From: Chlorocebus sabaeus
Lineage: Eukaryota; Chordata; Mammalia; Primates; Cercopithecidae
NCBI RefSeq assembly: GCF_047675955.1
Contig: NC_132904.1
Location: forward strand, 5,001-69,000
Reading direction: 5' to 3'
DNA length: 64,000 bases
Every line of letters starts with the position of its first letter. The stretch's first letter is position 1. Positions 58,101 to 64,000 of the stretch are shown here, piece by piece. A model generated the notes under the pieces. It made no database searches and was not told the DNA's origin. It saw only the letters and a program-made list of their open reading frames with translations. A program made the position numbers and the translations under genes.

Positions 58101-59126
58101 GACTCAAGGAATCCTCTTGCCTTAGTCTCAGGAGTAACTGGGACAACAGACTTGTGCCACCATGCCCGGCTAATTTTTAAATTTTTTGTAGAGATGGAGG
58201 TCTCATTATGTTGCCCAGGCTGGTCTTGAACTCCTGGCCTCAAGCTATCCCCCTGTCTCAGCCTCCGAAAGTGCTGGTATTACAAGGGTGAGCTACCACT
58301 TCGAGCCTCACTTTTCACCAATATTTTCAGCAGTTGTGTCAGACAGCATCAAGTCAATGTACCATTATTTACTTAAATATTCATCCATTATCGGGCATTT
58401 GATACCTAACAACCATGGACCTTAAGATTTTTTCCTATGTAGGCTCAGCTCTTAGATGCAATTACTATGGAGACGGGTATGATCACATGCTGGTGGGAGC
58501 ATTAACCGCACAACATTTATGGGGATAATTAAAGGGTTAAATGCATATACTTTTGGACCTAGCAGTCCCAGTACTAGGAATTTATGCAAAAAGTGAGGTG
58601 CAAACAAGGTTATTCACCACAGCATGATGTAACTAAAGGTTAGAAGGTATTTCAAAGAGGGAATGGTGAACTAAACGACAAAACCCCATAAGGGACGTCC
58701 ACAGATCAGCGTAAAGACGGAGGCCCCGGGTGTTGGAACGGAAGTAACTCCCAGACATGCCTCAAAGGAAACACGGCAAGGTGAGAAAGGGGGGCGAGAT
58801 GTCGACAACGAACACGCAAGAAGTGCTTGTCCTTGCCCAAAATACCTCAAAAAGAAGAAACCGGGAGCTGCTGCCCTCGGCTGCCTCCGGAATGCCCTGG
58901 GCACCGCGGGTCTGGGAGGCCTCTGCAAGGGGCGCGCCGGGTCCAAGGGCTCACCGAGGACCTCGCGGCTGCCTCTCTGCCCCGCACTGACATCGTCCCT
59001 GCCGCCAAGCAACAGCCGACAGCCCAAGGCCTGGAACGGCCCCACGCCTCCCCCGGCCTCGGCCCGTTCAGCTACCCGGCCCCACACCCGGCCGGCTGCC
59101 ACGGCGCGCCAACCCCAGAACGCCAT
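37836..59126 (-). CDS. SIRT3: sirtuin 3, mitochondrial NAD-dependent deacetylase
   Basis: Main lysine deacetylase of the mitochondrial matrix, acting on metabolic enzymes and SOD2. Seven coding exons on the minus strand: 58846-59126, 56496-56687, 56152-56384, 53400-53500, 45843-46004, 40262-40471 and 37836-37856. They join to 399 codons plus TAG, the human length. The N-terminal 100 residues are Arg/Gly/Pro-rich without acidic clusters (MAFWGWRAVAAGRVWGRV start), a mitochondrial presequence. The Rossmann NAD motif GAGISTPSGIPDFR ends at Arg158. TQNID precedes residue 235. The catalytic His248 is in LVEAHGTF, and zinc cysteines are at 256, 259, 280 and 283 (CTVC, CPVC). The last exon codes only LNGPDK. 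All introns are GT-AG; introns 3-6 are Alu-rich. The promoter is shared with PSMD13. Confidence 0.97.
38297..38590 (+). mobile_element. Alu in SIRT3 intron 6
   Basis: Complete Alu, slightly diverged, with tail CAAAAAAAAGAAAATAGG. Confidence 0.88.
38931..39279 (+). mobile_element. solo LTR, THE1/MST-type MaLR, in SIRT3 intron 6
   Basis: 349 bp from TGATACAGTTTGGCTGTGTC to ACACTAATACA, including GTGAGTCCATTAAACCTCTT and TTCCTTTATAAATGACCCAG, hallmarks of MaLR LTRs. The 5-bp duplication CTGGT flanks it exactly (38926-38930 and 39280-39284). No internal sequence, so a solo LTR. Confidence 0.92.
39335..39634 (-). mobile_element. AluY in SIRT3 intron 6
   Basis: Reverse Alu with the exact duplication AACGCTGGACTTT on both sides, so a relatively recent insertion. 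Confidence 0.93.
40005..40110 (+). mobile_element. MIR-like SINE remnant
   Basis: Forward MIR order: AAGAGTACAGACTCATCAGC, TGTCCCTGCTTGGCCT, CATCTGTTTCTTCATCTCTA. Diverged. Confidence 0.55.
40472..41085. other. SIRT3 intron 5, proximal unique part
   Basis: Non-repetitive intron sequence; overlapping frames on both strands (112-142 codons) have no recognisable domain. Confidence 0.4.
41090..41463 (+). mobile_element. old L1 (L1M-type) fragment, first part
   Basis: Plus-strand ORF2-like order (AAATGGATTAAAGGTTTCAA, AACAGTTCTTGAAGAAAACT). Antisense to SIRT3; the element continues beyond the Alu cluster that split it. Confidence 0.7.
41464..42076 (+). mobile_element. outer Alu split by a nested Alu
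   Basis: Left part 41464-41592 and right part from about 41906 to 42076 form one Alu whose middle (after ACTAAAAACACAA) received a second, younger Alu. Confidence 0.9.
41593..41905 (+). mobile_element. nested AluY, Old World monkey type
   Basis: Complete Alu within the outer one. Tail is a CAAAAAA repeat, and flanks share AAAAC(C)ACAA. Both elements have the same orientation. Confidence 0.9.
42077..42490 (+). mobile_element. old L1 fragment, second part
   Basis: AATGGGCAAGAGATACAAAT, AAACATGAAAAGATGAATTT and TTTTGGTGAGGATGTGAGAA are ORF2 3'-region boxes continuing the fragment at 41090. A CACACACA patch lies near 42283. Confidence 0.75.
42491..42768 (-). mobile_element. old Alu (AluJ-like)
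   Basis: Strongly diverged reverse Alu with AATATAACCTCAAACTCCTG, a J-type feature. Inserted in the L1 fragment. Confidence 0.82.
42769..43351 (+). mobile_element. L1 fragment continuation and intron sequence
   Basis: Begins CAGCATTACTTTTAATATAA, TCAGTAAGAAATTGCTTACA, which fits continuation of the L1 3' part. After about 43000 the origin is unclear. Confidence 0.45.
43352..43665 (-). mobile_element. AluY, full length
   Basis: 23-base T tract; TGTATGAAT duplicated on both sides. Only 88 bp from the next Alu, which is inverted relative to it. Confidence 0.93.
43754..44069 (+). mobile_element. AluY, Old World monkey type, long A tail
   Basis: Exact duplication AAAGATGGCTGG on both sides and a tail of more than 30 A: a young insertion in SIRT3 intron 5. 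Confidence 0.94.
44070..45842. other. SIRT3 intron 5, distal unique part
   Basis: Pyrimidine-rich non-repetitive sequence. Two segments of about 75 bases resemble each other (44671-44745 and 45710-45785, both with CCAGCTGAATCCA-type and CCCATGAGATGAC boxes), possibly paired remnants of one old repeat family. I looked for, and did not see, a tandem repeat equivalent to the intron-5 VNTR reported in human SIRT3. Confidence 0.4.
46076..46384 (-). mobile_element. AluY, Old World monkey type, 72 bp upstream of SIRT3 exon 5
   Basis: Duplication CAACAAGTTCTT on both sides. In sense orientation to SIRT3, it ends 72 bases from the exon 5 acceptor. Confidence 0.94.
46385..47211. other. SIRT3 intron 4, unassigned
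   Basis: No gene. The AAAGCAAATCTTGGACATCA segment suggests an old transposon remnant that I cannot assign. Confidence 0.35.
47212..47510 (+). mobile_element. Alu, full length
   Basis: GGCCAGGCGCAGTGGCTCAG start and 20-base A tail. Confidence 0.92.
47511..48441. other. SIRT3 intron 4, possible decayed transposon
   Basis: The 3' part (AGGGGTCCATTCGTTGG, then GGCTTAGAATTTTATTTTAT) looks like an interspersed repeat end seen elsewhere in primate genomes, but I cannot name the family. Confidence 0.35.
48442..48733 (-). mobile_element. Alu
   Basis: Reverse Alu from TTTTTTTGAGATGGCATC to CCGTGCCCACCTGGCC, with a small insertion near its 5' end. Confidence 0.9.
48837..49151 (+). mobile_element. 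Alu, full length
   Basis: Duplication AAAACAGGCAGAGA exact on both sides. It holds a small GACCCCATAGTAGAGATG variant in the left arm. Confidence 0.93.
49335..49623 (-). mobile_element. Alu
   Basis: Reverse Alu, preceded by a TTTA repeat, ending CACTGTGCCCAGCC. Confidence 0.92.
49709..49784. repeat. 38-bp tandem duplication
   Basis: CAGTTCAAATCCTAACAGAG...CCACACTC is followed directly by CAGTTCAAACCCTAACAGAG...CCACACTC; the copies differ by a few bases. Confidence 0.85.
50095..50908 (+). mobile_element. old L1 (L1M/PB-type) ORF2 3' fragment
   Basis: Long ORF2 segment on the plus strand: AAAGCTATAGTGACCAAAAC, GACTTTCAACAAGAATGCCA, ACAAATGGTGCTGGAACAGT, AGGAAAACACCAATCAGTGC, CCCTTGCACACTGTTCGTGG. 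The 75-codon frame at 50245-50472 is a remnant. Antisense to SIRT3. Confidence 0.88.
50909..51200 (+). mobile_element. Alu inserted in L1
   Basis: Diverged Alu with tail CAAAACAAACAAACAAAAAA. AGTTAAACA(C/T)GGG on both sides. Confidence 0.9.
51214..51368 (+). mobile_element. Alu left half, truncated at its 3' side
   Basis: Left monomer ending GGGCGCGGTGGCTTA, then L1 3'-end sequence. The right monomer is missing. Confidence 0.85.
51369..51790 (+). mobile_element. old L1 3' end, split by a truncated Alu
   Basis: CTGGGGTAATCAGCACGTTC, GAAGGTACCAAATGCCAATG, TTATGTTATGTCAAATTCAC and CCTCAATAA form an L1M 3' terminus that resumes after the Alu at 51518-51763. Confidence 0.8.
51518..51763 (+). mobile_element. 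Alu, 5' truncated, inserted in L1 3' end
   Basis: Starts in the left monomer (GGGTGGATCACTTAAGGTCA). AAATTCACCTCAATAA on both sides is its target duplication. Confidence 0.9.
52127..52419 (-). mobile_element. Alu, full length
   Basis: Reverse Alu with an 11-T tract, ending CACTGTGCCCAGCC. Confidence 0.92.
52548..52853 (+). mobile_element. Alu, full length
   Basis: AAAAGTGGGCAG duplicated on both sides. Confidence 0.92.
53028..53329 (+). mobile_element. AluY, Old World monkey type, 71 bp from SIRT3 exon 4 donor
   Basis: Exact duplication AAAATACCACTTTTC. Antisense to SIRT3 and close to the 5' splice site of intron 4. Confidence 0.94.
53791..54080 (+). mobile_element. Alu in SIRT3 intron 3
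   Basis: Complete, moderately diverged Alu ending GTCTCAAAAAAAATAAATTA. Confidence 0.91.
54101..54385 (+). mobile_element. old Alu (AluJ-like) in SIRT3 intron 3
   Basis: TATCCAATA(C/T)C flanks both sides. GAGCTATGATCATGCCACTG is a J-type feature. Confidence 0.9.
54746..55049 (-). mobile_element. AluY, Old World monkey type, SIRT3 intron 3
   Basis: Exact 16-base duplication GGTGCCTCCTCTTTTT on both sides: a very recent insertion, in sense orientation to SIRT3. Confidence 0.95.
55355..55653 (-). mobile_element. Alu in SIRT3 intron 3
   Basis: Reverse Alu preceded by a TTTTTATTT tract, ending CACCACACCCGGCC; partly conserved GAGTTG flanks. Confidence 0.92.
55654..56151. other. SIRT3 intron 3, no feature
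   Basis: Non-repetitive intron sequence directly after exon 3. Confidence 0.4.
56688..57691. other. SIRT3 intron 1, non-repetitive part
   Basis: Short frames only (60-78 codons), no recognisable product. Confidence 0.4.
57692..57977 (-). mobile_element. Alu in SIRT3 intron 1
   Basis: Reverse Alu. TTCAGGATC on both sides. Confidence 0.91.
57999..58307 (-). mobile_element. old Alu (AluJ-like)
   Basis: Strongly diverged reverse Alu with ACTGCAGCCTTGAACTCCTG, a J-type feature. Confidence 0.87.
58470..58680 (+). mobile_element. old L1 fragment
   Basis: CACATGCTGGTGGGAGCATT and TGGACCTAGCAGTCCCAGTA, then TTATTCACCACAGCATGATG are L1 ORF2 3'-region boxes. Confidence 0.65.
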
Positions 59127-59159
59127 GTTCCCCGCAGCCCCAGGAGTCCTCCGGACTCG

Positions 59160-59226
59160 CCCCGCCTCCGCCTCCCGGCCCCGCCTCCGCCTCCCGGCCC
59201 CGCCTCCGCCTCCCGGCCCCGCCTCC
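59160..59226 (-). promoter_or_regulatory. tandem GC-box repeat in the SIRT3 promoter/5' UTR
   Basis: Three and a half copies of a 19-bp unit CCCCGCCTCCGCCTCCCGG, each with a GGGCGG-like Sp1/KLF box (read on the minus strand as GGAGGCGGGG), 34-100 bp upstream of the SIRT3 ATG. Confidence 0.8.
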
Positions 59227-59374
59227 GTGTCCACGCCTCCGGCGCGACCTGGTAGACGCTGAGGCCGAGTAGAGGAAGTTCCCTAGTCTGGTGTCTGACC
59301 TCTCGCCCAGGAGGTCAAACCTGGAGCCAGCATTTCTGTACCCTGCGCTCACACCTTCTTCAACCCGGATGGCG

Positions 59375-59545
59375 GTGACAGTTAATACTTTCTGAGCGCT
59401 TTTACTATGGTCAGGCATTATATTTACACCTAGTCCTCGCAAGACCCTACTGGGAAGGTCATTTGAGAGGAGCAATTCCGGGTCACAAAGGCTGACACCA
59501 CAAAGCTAGTCCATGGCCGGTTCGACCACAGGCACCCATACTTTT
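59375..59545 (-). mobile_element. MIR remnant within the SIRT3/PSMD13 promoter interval
   Basis: TTTCTGAGCGCTTTTACTAT, CCTAGTCCTCGCAAGACCCT and TCACAAAGGCTGACACCACA follow reverse MIR order. The central part is diverged. Confidence 0.65.
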
Positions 59546-59698
59546 TAAGCCTCAGTGGCACAACCAGGTGCGCGGGAAGTGGGCTGCAAACGCCGGACAG
59601 TTTTGTCCGGAGCGCAGACATGCGCGGTTACCGGGCAACCAGCGGGCCCCGTCCCCGGCCGGCTACGGCGCTCCCAGCCTGCCCCGCGCCGCGCGGCG

Positions 59699-59707
59699 CC
59701 GGAAGTG
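59699..59707 (+). promoter_or_regulatory. ETS/GABPA-type site upstream of PSMD13
   Basis: CCGGAAGTG, 75 bases before the PSMD13 ATG, with a second inverted TTCCGG at 59717. Such pairs are common in housekeeping promoters. Confidence 0.55.
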
Positions 59708-59781
59708 AGTGAGCATTTCCGGCAGACATCCCCGCGGGGCTGACATCCCGGTTGTTCTGTGCCGGGGGTCTTCTTGCTGTC

Positions 59782-62700
59782 ATGAAGGACGTACCGGGCT
59801 TCCTACAGCAGAGCCAGAGCTCCGGGCCCGGACAGCCCGCTGTGTGGCACCGTCTGGAGGAACTCTACACGAAGAAGTGAGCTCCGAGCAGACGGGTCCT
59901 GGGCCCCGGCGATAGGGGGAGACGGAGGGGGCGGGCGGGCGGAGAAGCGGGCCCTCGATGGGCTGGGGGCGCCCAGACCCAAGTTGGGGGGAAACGGGGA
60001 CGTGTGGCGACTGGCTGTGCCGGCAGGGTTTGCTGAGGAACCCCGAGTGGCAGGGTCGAGGAATAAGAAGGATGACAGACCACGAGGGCCAAGAGCCGTA
60101 ACCAGGATATTTGGGTCTGAGATTCAGTGCTTCCCTAACGAGGGACTGTGACTGAGGCTTCTGAACTCCTGTACCTCGGGTCTTACTAAGACGGTTCAGG
60201 GGAAGCCTTTGCTTTTAGCTCTTTATTCCAGCGAAACAAGCAAACACACTTTCAGGACCAGATTGCCACCCACTTTGAGAAACAGATCTTGGTGATTCGT
60301 GCTTAGCCTTGTCATGGTGTAACTGTATCCACAGTTATCTTTCTCATGGTCTGGAGTTGATAAACCAGAGGCTAGTGCAGCTTTGCTCTCTTCCCTATTC
60401 ATTCTGCAACTGGTTGCACGGGGTGCAACCTCTTCCCCCGTCCCATTGTCTTTACCTTCCATTGTATTTCTCGCTGGGCTTTGTGCCCTTAGAAAGATCT
60501 TAAAGTTTAAGTTTGTTTAGAAACAGGATGAATTGCAGAGCCATTAAATTGTTGCTAAGCACTAATCTCCTTTTAAAATGATAGGGTAAATTGCTGGCAT
60601 TGGGCTGGAGCTATTCCATAGAAAATACATCTCCTGTAGTAACCTCCCTGTTAACCCTAGCATTTAATATAATACCTTTCACATAGATGTTCCATACATG
60701 TTTTGATGATGTTTAGCATTCAGCAGCCTTCTGCTATTAGCAGTTTTTGAGACCAAATTAATGTTTGGCAAAGAATGGTTTGTGTTGGATAGCACTTGGT
60801 AATTTTCAAAGCATTTCATATGCGTTATTAAATATTAGCCTTTGGGTTTTGGATGAAGCGCTATGTCACTGTCCTGGAGGTTTTATATATTAGCTTATTT
60901 AATCCTTTATTTATCCTTTTCACAGAGGAGGAAACTGAAGCTCATTTTAATTGTCTTCCCTGAGATACTCAGCTAATAGGTAGAAGAGCTAGAATCTCAA
61001 GGTAGATATGTATGATTCCACAGTTCTCGTTTCCAGTCAAACCTCATAGTAACCCTTTGAGGTAATCTAGAATAATGTTCTCCATTTCATACCCGGGAAA
61101 ACTGAGTCTTAGAGAGAAGTTAAGTGATCTCAAAGTGACATAGCCATTCAACAGCAGAGCCAGGAAAAGAACTCAGGTTTATCGCATCTGCTTTAGCTTT
61201 CTTTCTACTACACAGTAGAGACTGGTTAGTATGGATTTAGCATCTCTTACCAGAAATGCATTGGGGCGGCAGGGCACGGTGGCTCATGCCTGTAATCTCA
61301 GCTACCCGGGAGGCTGAGGCAGGAGAATCACTTGAACCTGGGAGGTGAGCCAAGATGGTGCCACTGCACTACAGCCTGGGCAACAGAGTGAGACTCTGTC
61401 TCAAAAAAAAAAAAAAAAAAAAAAGGGAAAGAAAGAAGAAGAAAGAAATGTATTGGGGCAAAAGTTTTTTGGATTTAGTATTTTTTCGGATTTTGAAATA
61501 TTTTCGATATGTGCTTACCCGTTCAGTATCCATGAATCAAAAATCTGAAATCTGAGATGCTCCAATGGTCGTTTCCTTTGAGCCTTACGTTGGTGCTCAG
61601 AAAGTTTTCGATTTTGGAGCATTTTGAATTTTGGAGTTTTGGATTAGAGATACCCAACCTATATTTGTGACTTGATAGGATCATCAAGGCTGAAAGTGTC
61701 TGTGACTGGATATTAGGTTAGAGGTCTTAAGGGCTGTATGTTTTTCAGGTTGTGGCATCAGCTGACACTTCAGGTGCTTGATTTTGTGCAGGATCCGTGC
61801 TTTGCCCAAGGAGATGGTCTCATTAAGGTAAATAATTTGCGATACCAGGTCAGATTATATGAATGTGCTCAAGGACTTTTTAAAATAAGATGGGCTTTTT
61901 GCTAATAATAATAATAAGCTACAATTCTTCAGAAGTCCCTTTATGTCAGGTACTGGTCTGAGCGCTTCACACGTCCTTCCTAACGACGCTGCTCAGTAGA
62001 TACTAGTTTCATCTCACTTTTTTGATGTAGAAGCAAACGTAAGACTTAAAGTAACTTACTATAGGTCACTGCTAATAAGTGGCAGAAGGGATTCAAACAC
62101 TAACATTCTGGCTTTTTCTAAAATTCTGGCATAAAGTACTATCTTAAAACATGCCTGAGTGTCTTAGTTCATAGGCTTCTTTTTAGTACTCTACTTTTAG
62201 AAAACTGTTATTAGATACAAAGTTCAAATCCAGTTAGAGGGTGGAGTAAGGTGTGAGGAAGATTACTATCCGTGGGAATCTGAGATAACTTCCATCACTC
62301 CCCTTCTTTAAGCCACACTGACCGCTTGCCCAGACACTTCTGTCTGGGTAGTGTGGAAGAAAAGGCACCTTTTGTACTTCGGTTGAGGGTAGGTGGGTTG
62401 GAGGGAGAGTTCTGTATAGTGTCATGCTGCCTCTGTAATAGAGGACTTTTAGAATTTTTTCAACAGTTTAAAAAAACGCAGTTTCTTTCCTAGCCTTCCC
62501 CGGATCCCCTGACACATTCCCACAAATCCTCCTCTTTGAAGTTTTTCCTGACATCTTACTCTCATTCTGAATGAATCAGAGATTCACACCAGCATTGTAG
62601 CTGATAGCTTATAATTGCAGCTTGAGTCATTTCTCCGGAATGCATTACTTTTATATGCTCACAACAGAGCTTACCACCTTACTACCCCACCACCTGGGCT

Positions 62701-64000
62701 TGTAAGATTTTCTTGTGGTTTATAGCCATCAATTTGACATTTTACTATTCAGAGGAACTTAAAATCATCTGTAAGCCTGGAGATTTTGCTGAACATTCAG
62801 TCTTCTGGATTATGTGGGAAAATGATAAATGAGACTTGCCTTTTTTTTTTTTTTTTCTTTTTGAGACGGAGTTTCGCTCCCGTTGCCCGGGCTGGAGTGC
62901 AATGGTGTGATCTTGGCTCACTACAACTTCCACCTCCCGAGTTCAAGCGATTCTTCTGCCTCAGCCTCCCAAGTAGCTGGGATTACAGGTGCCCACCACC
63001 ACAGCCGGCTAATTTTTGTATTTCTTAGTAGAGATGGGGTTTCACCAGTGTTGGCCAGGCTGGTCTCAAACTCCCGACCTCGGGTGATCTGCCTGCCTTG
63101 TCCTCCCAAACTGCTGGGATTGTAGGCAGGAGCCACCGTGCCTGGCCTGAGACCTGTCTTAATACTTGTTCCCTGAGGTTCTAAATCATCAGGATAGATG
63201 ATTCCTAATTGTTTATCTCTATCCTTTGGCTTCTTATCTTTAAATCACTTTTCTACACATGGCAAAATATGGCCGCAACCTCACGGCAAGGTGATGTTTG
63301 TTTAAGTTGGCAGATCTGAGTTTACTTTTCCCATGGACAGAATAAACCTTTAAAAATTGTTGGGATCCAGTCGGCATAAGTGTAAATGGATGGTATTTAT
63401 GAATTTTTAGTATTTGTGAATTTGTAGTCACCAGAAGTAATTTTGACTTTCTGGACTTAGTGGGCTTCTTTTTTAAGGTACTTTTTTAGATCAATAGATG
63501 TCAGGAAAGTTCAAACATTTCCCTCTAATAAGGAAAATATCTTTGAAATAGTCTCTTGTAGCAAAAATGCCATTTTAAAAATTTATTTATTATTATTTTT
63601 TGAGACAGAGTTTCGTTCTTATTGCCCAGGCTGGAGTACAGTGGCACAGTCTCGGCTCACTACATCCTCTGCCTCCCTGGTTCAAGCGATTCTCCTGCCT
63701 CAGCCTCCAGAGTAGCTGGGATTACAGGGTCCCACCACCACGCCTGGCTAATTTTTGTATTTTTAGTAGAGACAGGGTTTCACCATGTTGGCCAGACTGA
63801 TCTCAAACGCCTAACCTCAGGTGATCCACCCACCTCAGCCTCCCAAAGTGCTGGGATTACAGGTGTGAACCACCACCTGGCCACCATTTTATTTATTTTG
63901 GGGGGCAAGGGGACGGAGTCTCGCCCTGTCACCCAGGCTGGAGTGCAATGGTAGAACTCAGCTCACAGCAACCTCCGTCTCCCCAGTTCCAGCCATTCTC
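59782..64000 (+). CDS. PSMD13: 26S proteasome non-ATPase subunit 13 (Rpn9), 5' part
   Basis: Subunit of the 19S regulatory particle lid, a PCI-domain scaffold for degradation of ubiquitinated proteins. Two coding exons are in the window: 59782-59876 and 61749-61827, which join in frame (donor GTGAGC, acceptor TTTTTCAG, next donor GTAAAT). They encode residues 1-58: [58 protein letters not shown]. This matches the N-terminus of human PSMD13 (376 aa). The third exon was not found before the window ends, so the gene is cut by the edge and not broken. The promoter is shared with SIRT3. Intron 1 holds MIRs, an unusual short Alu and a DNA-transposon-like remnant. Confidence 0.95.
60783..60990 (-). 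mobile_element. MIR remnant in PSMD13 intron 1
   Basis: AGCTTATTTAATCCTTTATT, TTTTCACAGAGGAGGAAACT, CAGCTAATAGGTAGAAGAGC in reverse MIR order. Confidence 0.7.
61035..61185 (-). mobile_element. second MIR remnant in PSMD13 intron 1
   Basis: CCTCATAGTAACCCTTTGAG, CCATTTCATACCCGGGAAAA, CAACAGCAGAGCCAGGAAAA in reverse MIR order. Confidence 0.75.
61222..61670. mobile_element. DNA-transposon-like remnant split by an Alu
   Basis: TTTTTTCGGATTTTGAAATA and ATTTTGGAGTTTTGGATTAG, with ends that look like rough inverted copies (TATGGATTTAGCATCTC... and ...GGATTAGAGATACCC). Family not assigned. Confidence 0.4.
61268..61424 (+). mobile_element. internally deleted Alu (about 157 bp)
   Basis: Alu start, then a jump from TGTAATC to CAGCTACCCGGGAGGC, and a second small gap after GGGAGG. 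A GAAATG(C/T)ATTGGGGC duplication surrounds it, so it inserted as a unit or shortened afterwards. Confidence 0.88.
61930..62115 (-). mobile_element. third MIR remnant, downstream of PSMD13 exon 2
   Basis: CTGAGCGCTTCACACGTCCT, GTAACTTACTATAGGTCACT, GCTAATAAGTGGCAGAAGGG in reverse MIR order. Confidence 0.75.
62116..62839. other. PSMD13 intron 2, no feature
   Basis: Non-repetitive intron sequence. I looked for the third PSMD13 exon here and did not find it. Confidence 0.4.
62840..63147 (-). mobile_element. Alu in PSMD13 intron 2
   Basis: Reverse Alu; TGAGAC(T/C)TG on both sides. Confidence 0.92.
63148..63586. other. PSMD13 intron 2, no feature
   Basis: AT-rich intron sequence without recognisable exon or repeat. 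Confidence 0.4.
63587..63882 (-). mobile_element. Alu in PSMD13 intron 2
   Basis: Reverse Alu ending AACCACCACCTGGCC; CCATTTTA repeats on both sides. Confidence 0.91.
63905..64000 (-). mobile_element. Alu cut by the window edge
   Basis: GGACGGAGTCTCGCCCTGTC onwards; the rest of the element lies outside the window. Confidence 0.88.

Larger units (their letters stand above)
58700..60080. promoter_or_regulatory. CpG-rich bidirectional promoter, SIRT3 / PSMD13
   Basis: SIRT3 (ATG at 59126, minus) and PSMD13 (ATG at 59782, plus) are head to head with 655 bases between start codons. The interval holds GC boxes, ETS sites, CGCGCC-rich blocks and no TATA box. A shared promoter has been described for the human pair. 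Confidence 0.8.

Noticed and set aside
1..64000. tRNA, rRNA, or intact viral or toxin genes
   Set aside because: No cloverleaf with A/B boxes outside Alu sequence, no rRNA segments, and only LTR or truncated retroelement sequence was found.

Overview
This is primate genomic DNA. It contains intron-split genes, dozens of Alu elements, L1 fragments and primate LTRs. Six genes appear in an order I recognise as the end of human 11p15.5: SCGB1C1, ODF3 (CIMAP1A), BET1L, RIC8A, SIRT3, PSMD13. Many intact Alus share variants I associate with Old World monkey AluY subfamilies (a GGCTCAAGCCTG 5' end, ACTAGCCGGGCGAGGTGGCGGG in the middle, GAGATCCGGCCACTGC near the 3' end). The best guess is therefore a cercopithecid such as a macaque or baboon, with the telomere to the left. 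The species call is inference; the gene calls rest on spliced translations that close exactly.

Layout. 1-2990 is a subtelomeric TAR1-like block: a CpG-rich 29-bp repeat array (about 150-2265), then a degenerate 61-bp array whose units carry CTCF-like cores. 3.0-13.5 kb is gene-poor, with Alus, old L1, ERV LTR remnants and a (CT)n tract. A degenerate interstitial telomeric array lies at 13521-13743, with an exact CTCF core 162 bp beyond it. The gene-dense part follows: SCGB1C1 (+, 3 exons, 95 aa), ODF3 (+, 6 coding exons, 254 aa), a complete solo LTR5-type ERVK LTR, BET1L (-, 4 exons, 111 aa), RIC8A (+, 10 exons, 530 aa, with a mirtron-like MIR6743 hairpin in intron 2), SIRT3 (-, 7 exons, 399 aa, introns packed with Alus) and the first two exons of PSMD13 (+), which runs off the right edge.

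The genes do not form a pathway. They encode a secreted secretoglobin, a sperm-tail protein, a Golgi SNARE, a G-alpha chaperone/exchange factor, a mitochondrial deacetylase and a proteasome lid subunit. BET1L/RIC8A and SIRT3/PSMD13 are head-to-head pairs sharing CpG-island promoter regions; RIC8A and SIRT3 converge.

I found no clearly new biological system. The observations most worth checking are the CTCF/NRF1 motif ladders of the subtelomere, the telomere-like array beside a CTCF core, young inverted Alu pairs around SIRT3 exons 4 and 5, a seed change in the MIR6743 arm, a cysteine in SCGB1C1 that may restore the secretoglobin dimer pattern, a GC-AG intron in ODF3, and a 62-bp near-perfect inverted repeat between SCGB1C1 and ODF3.
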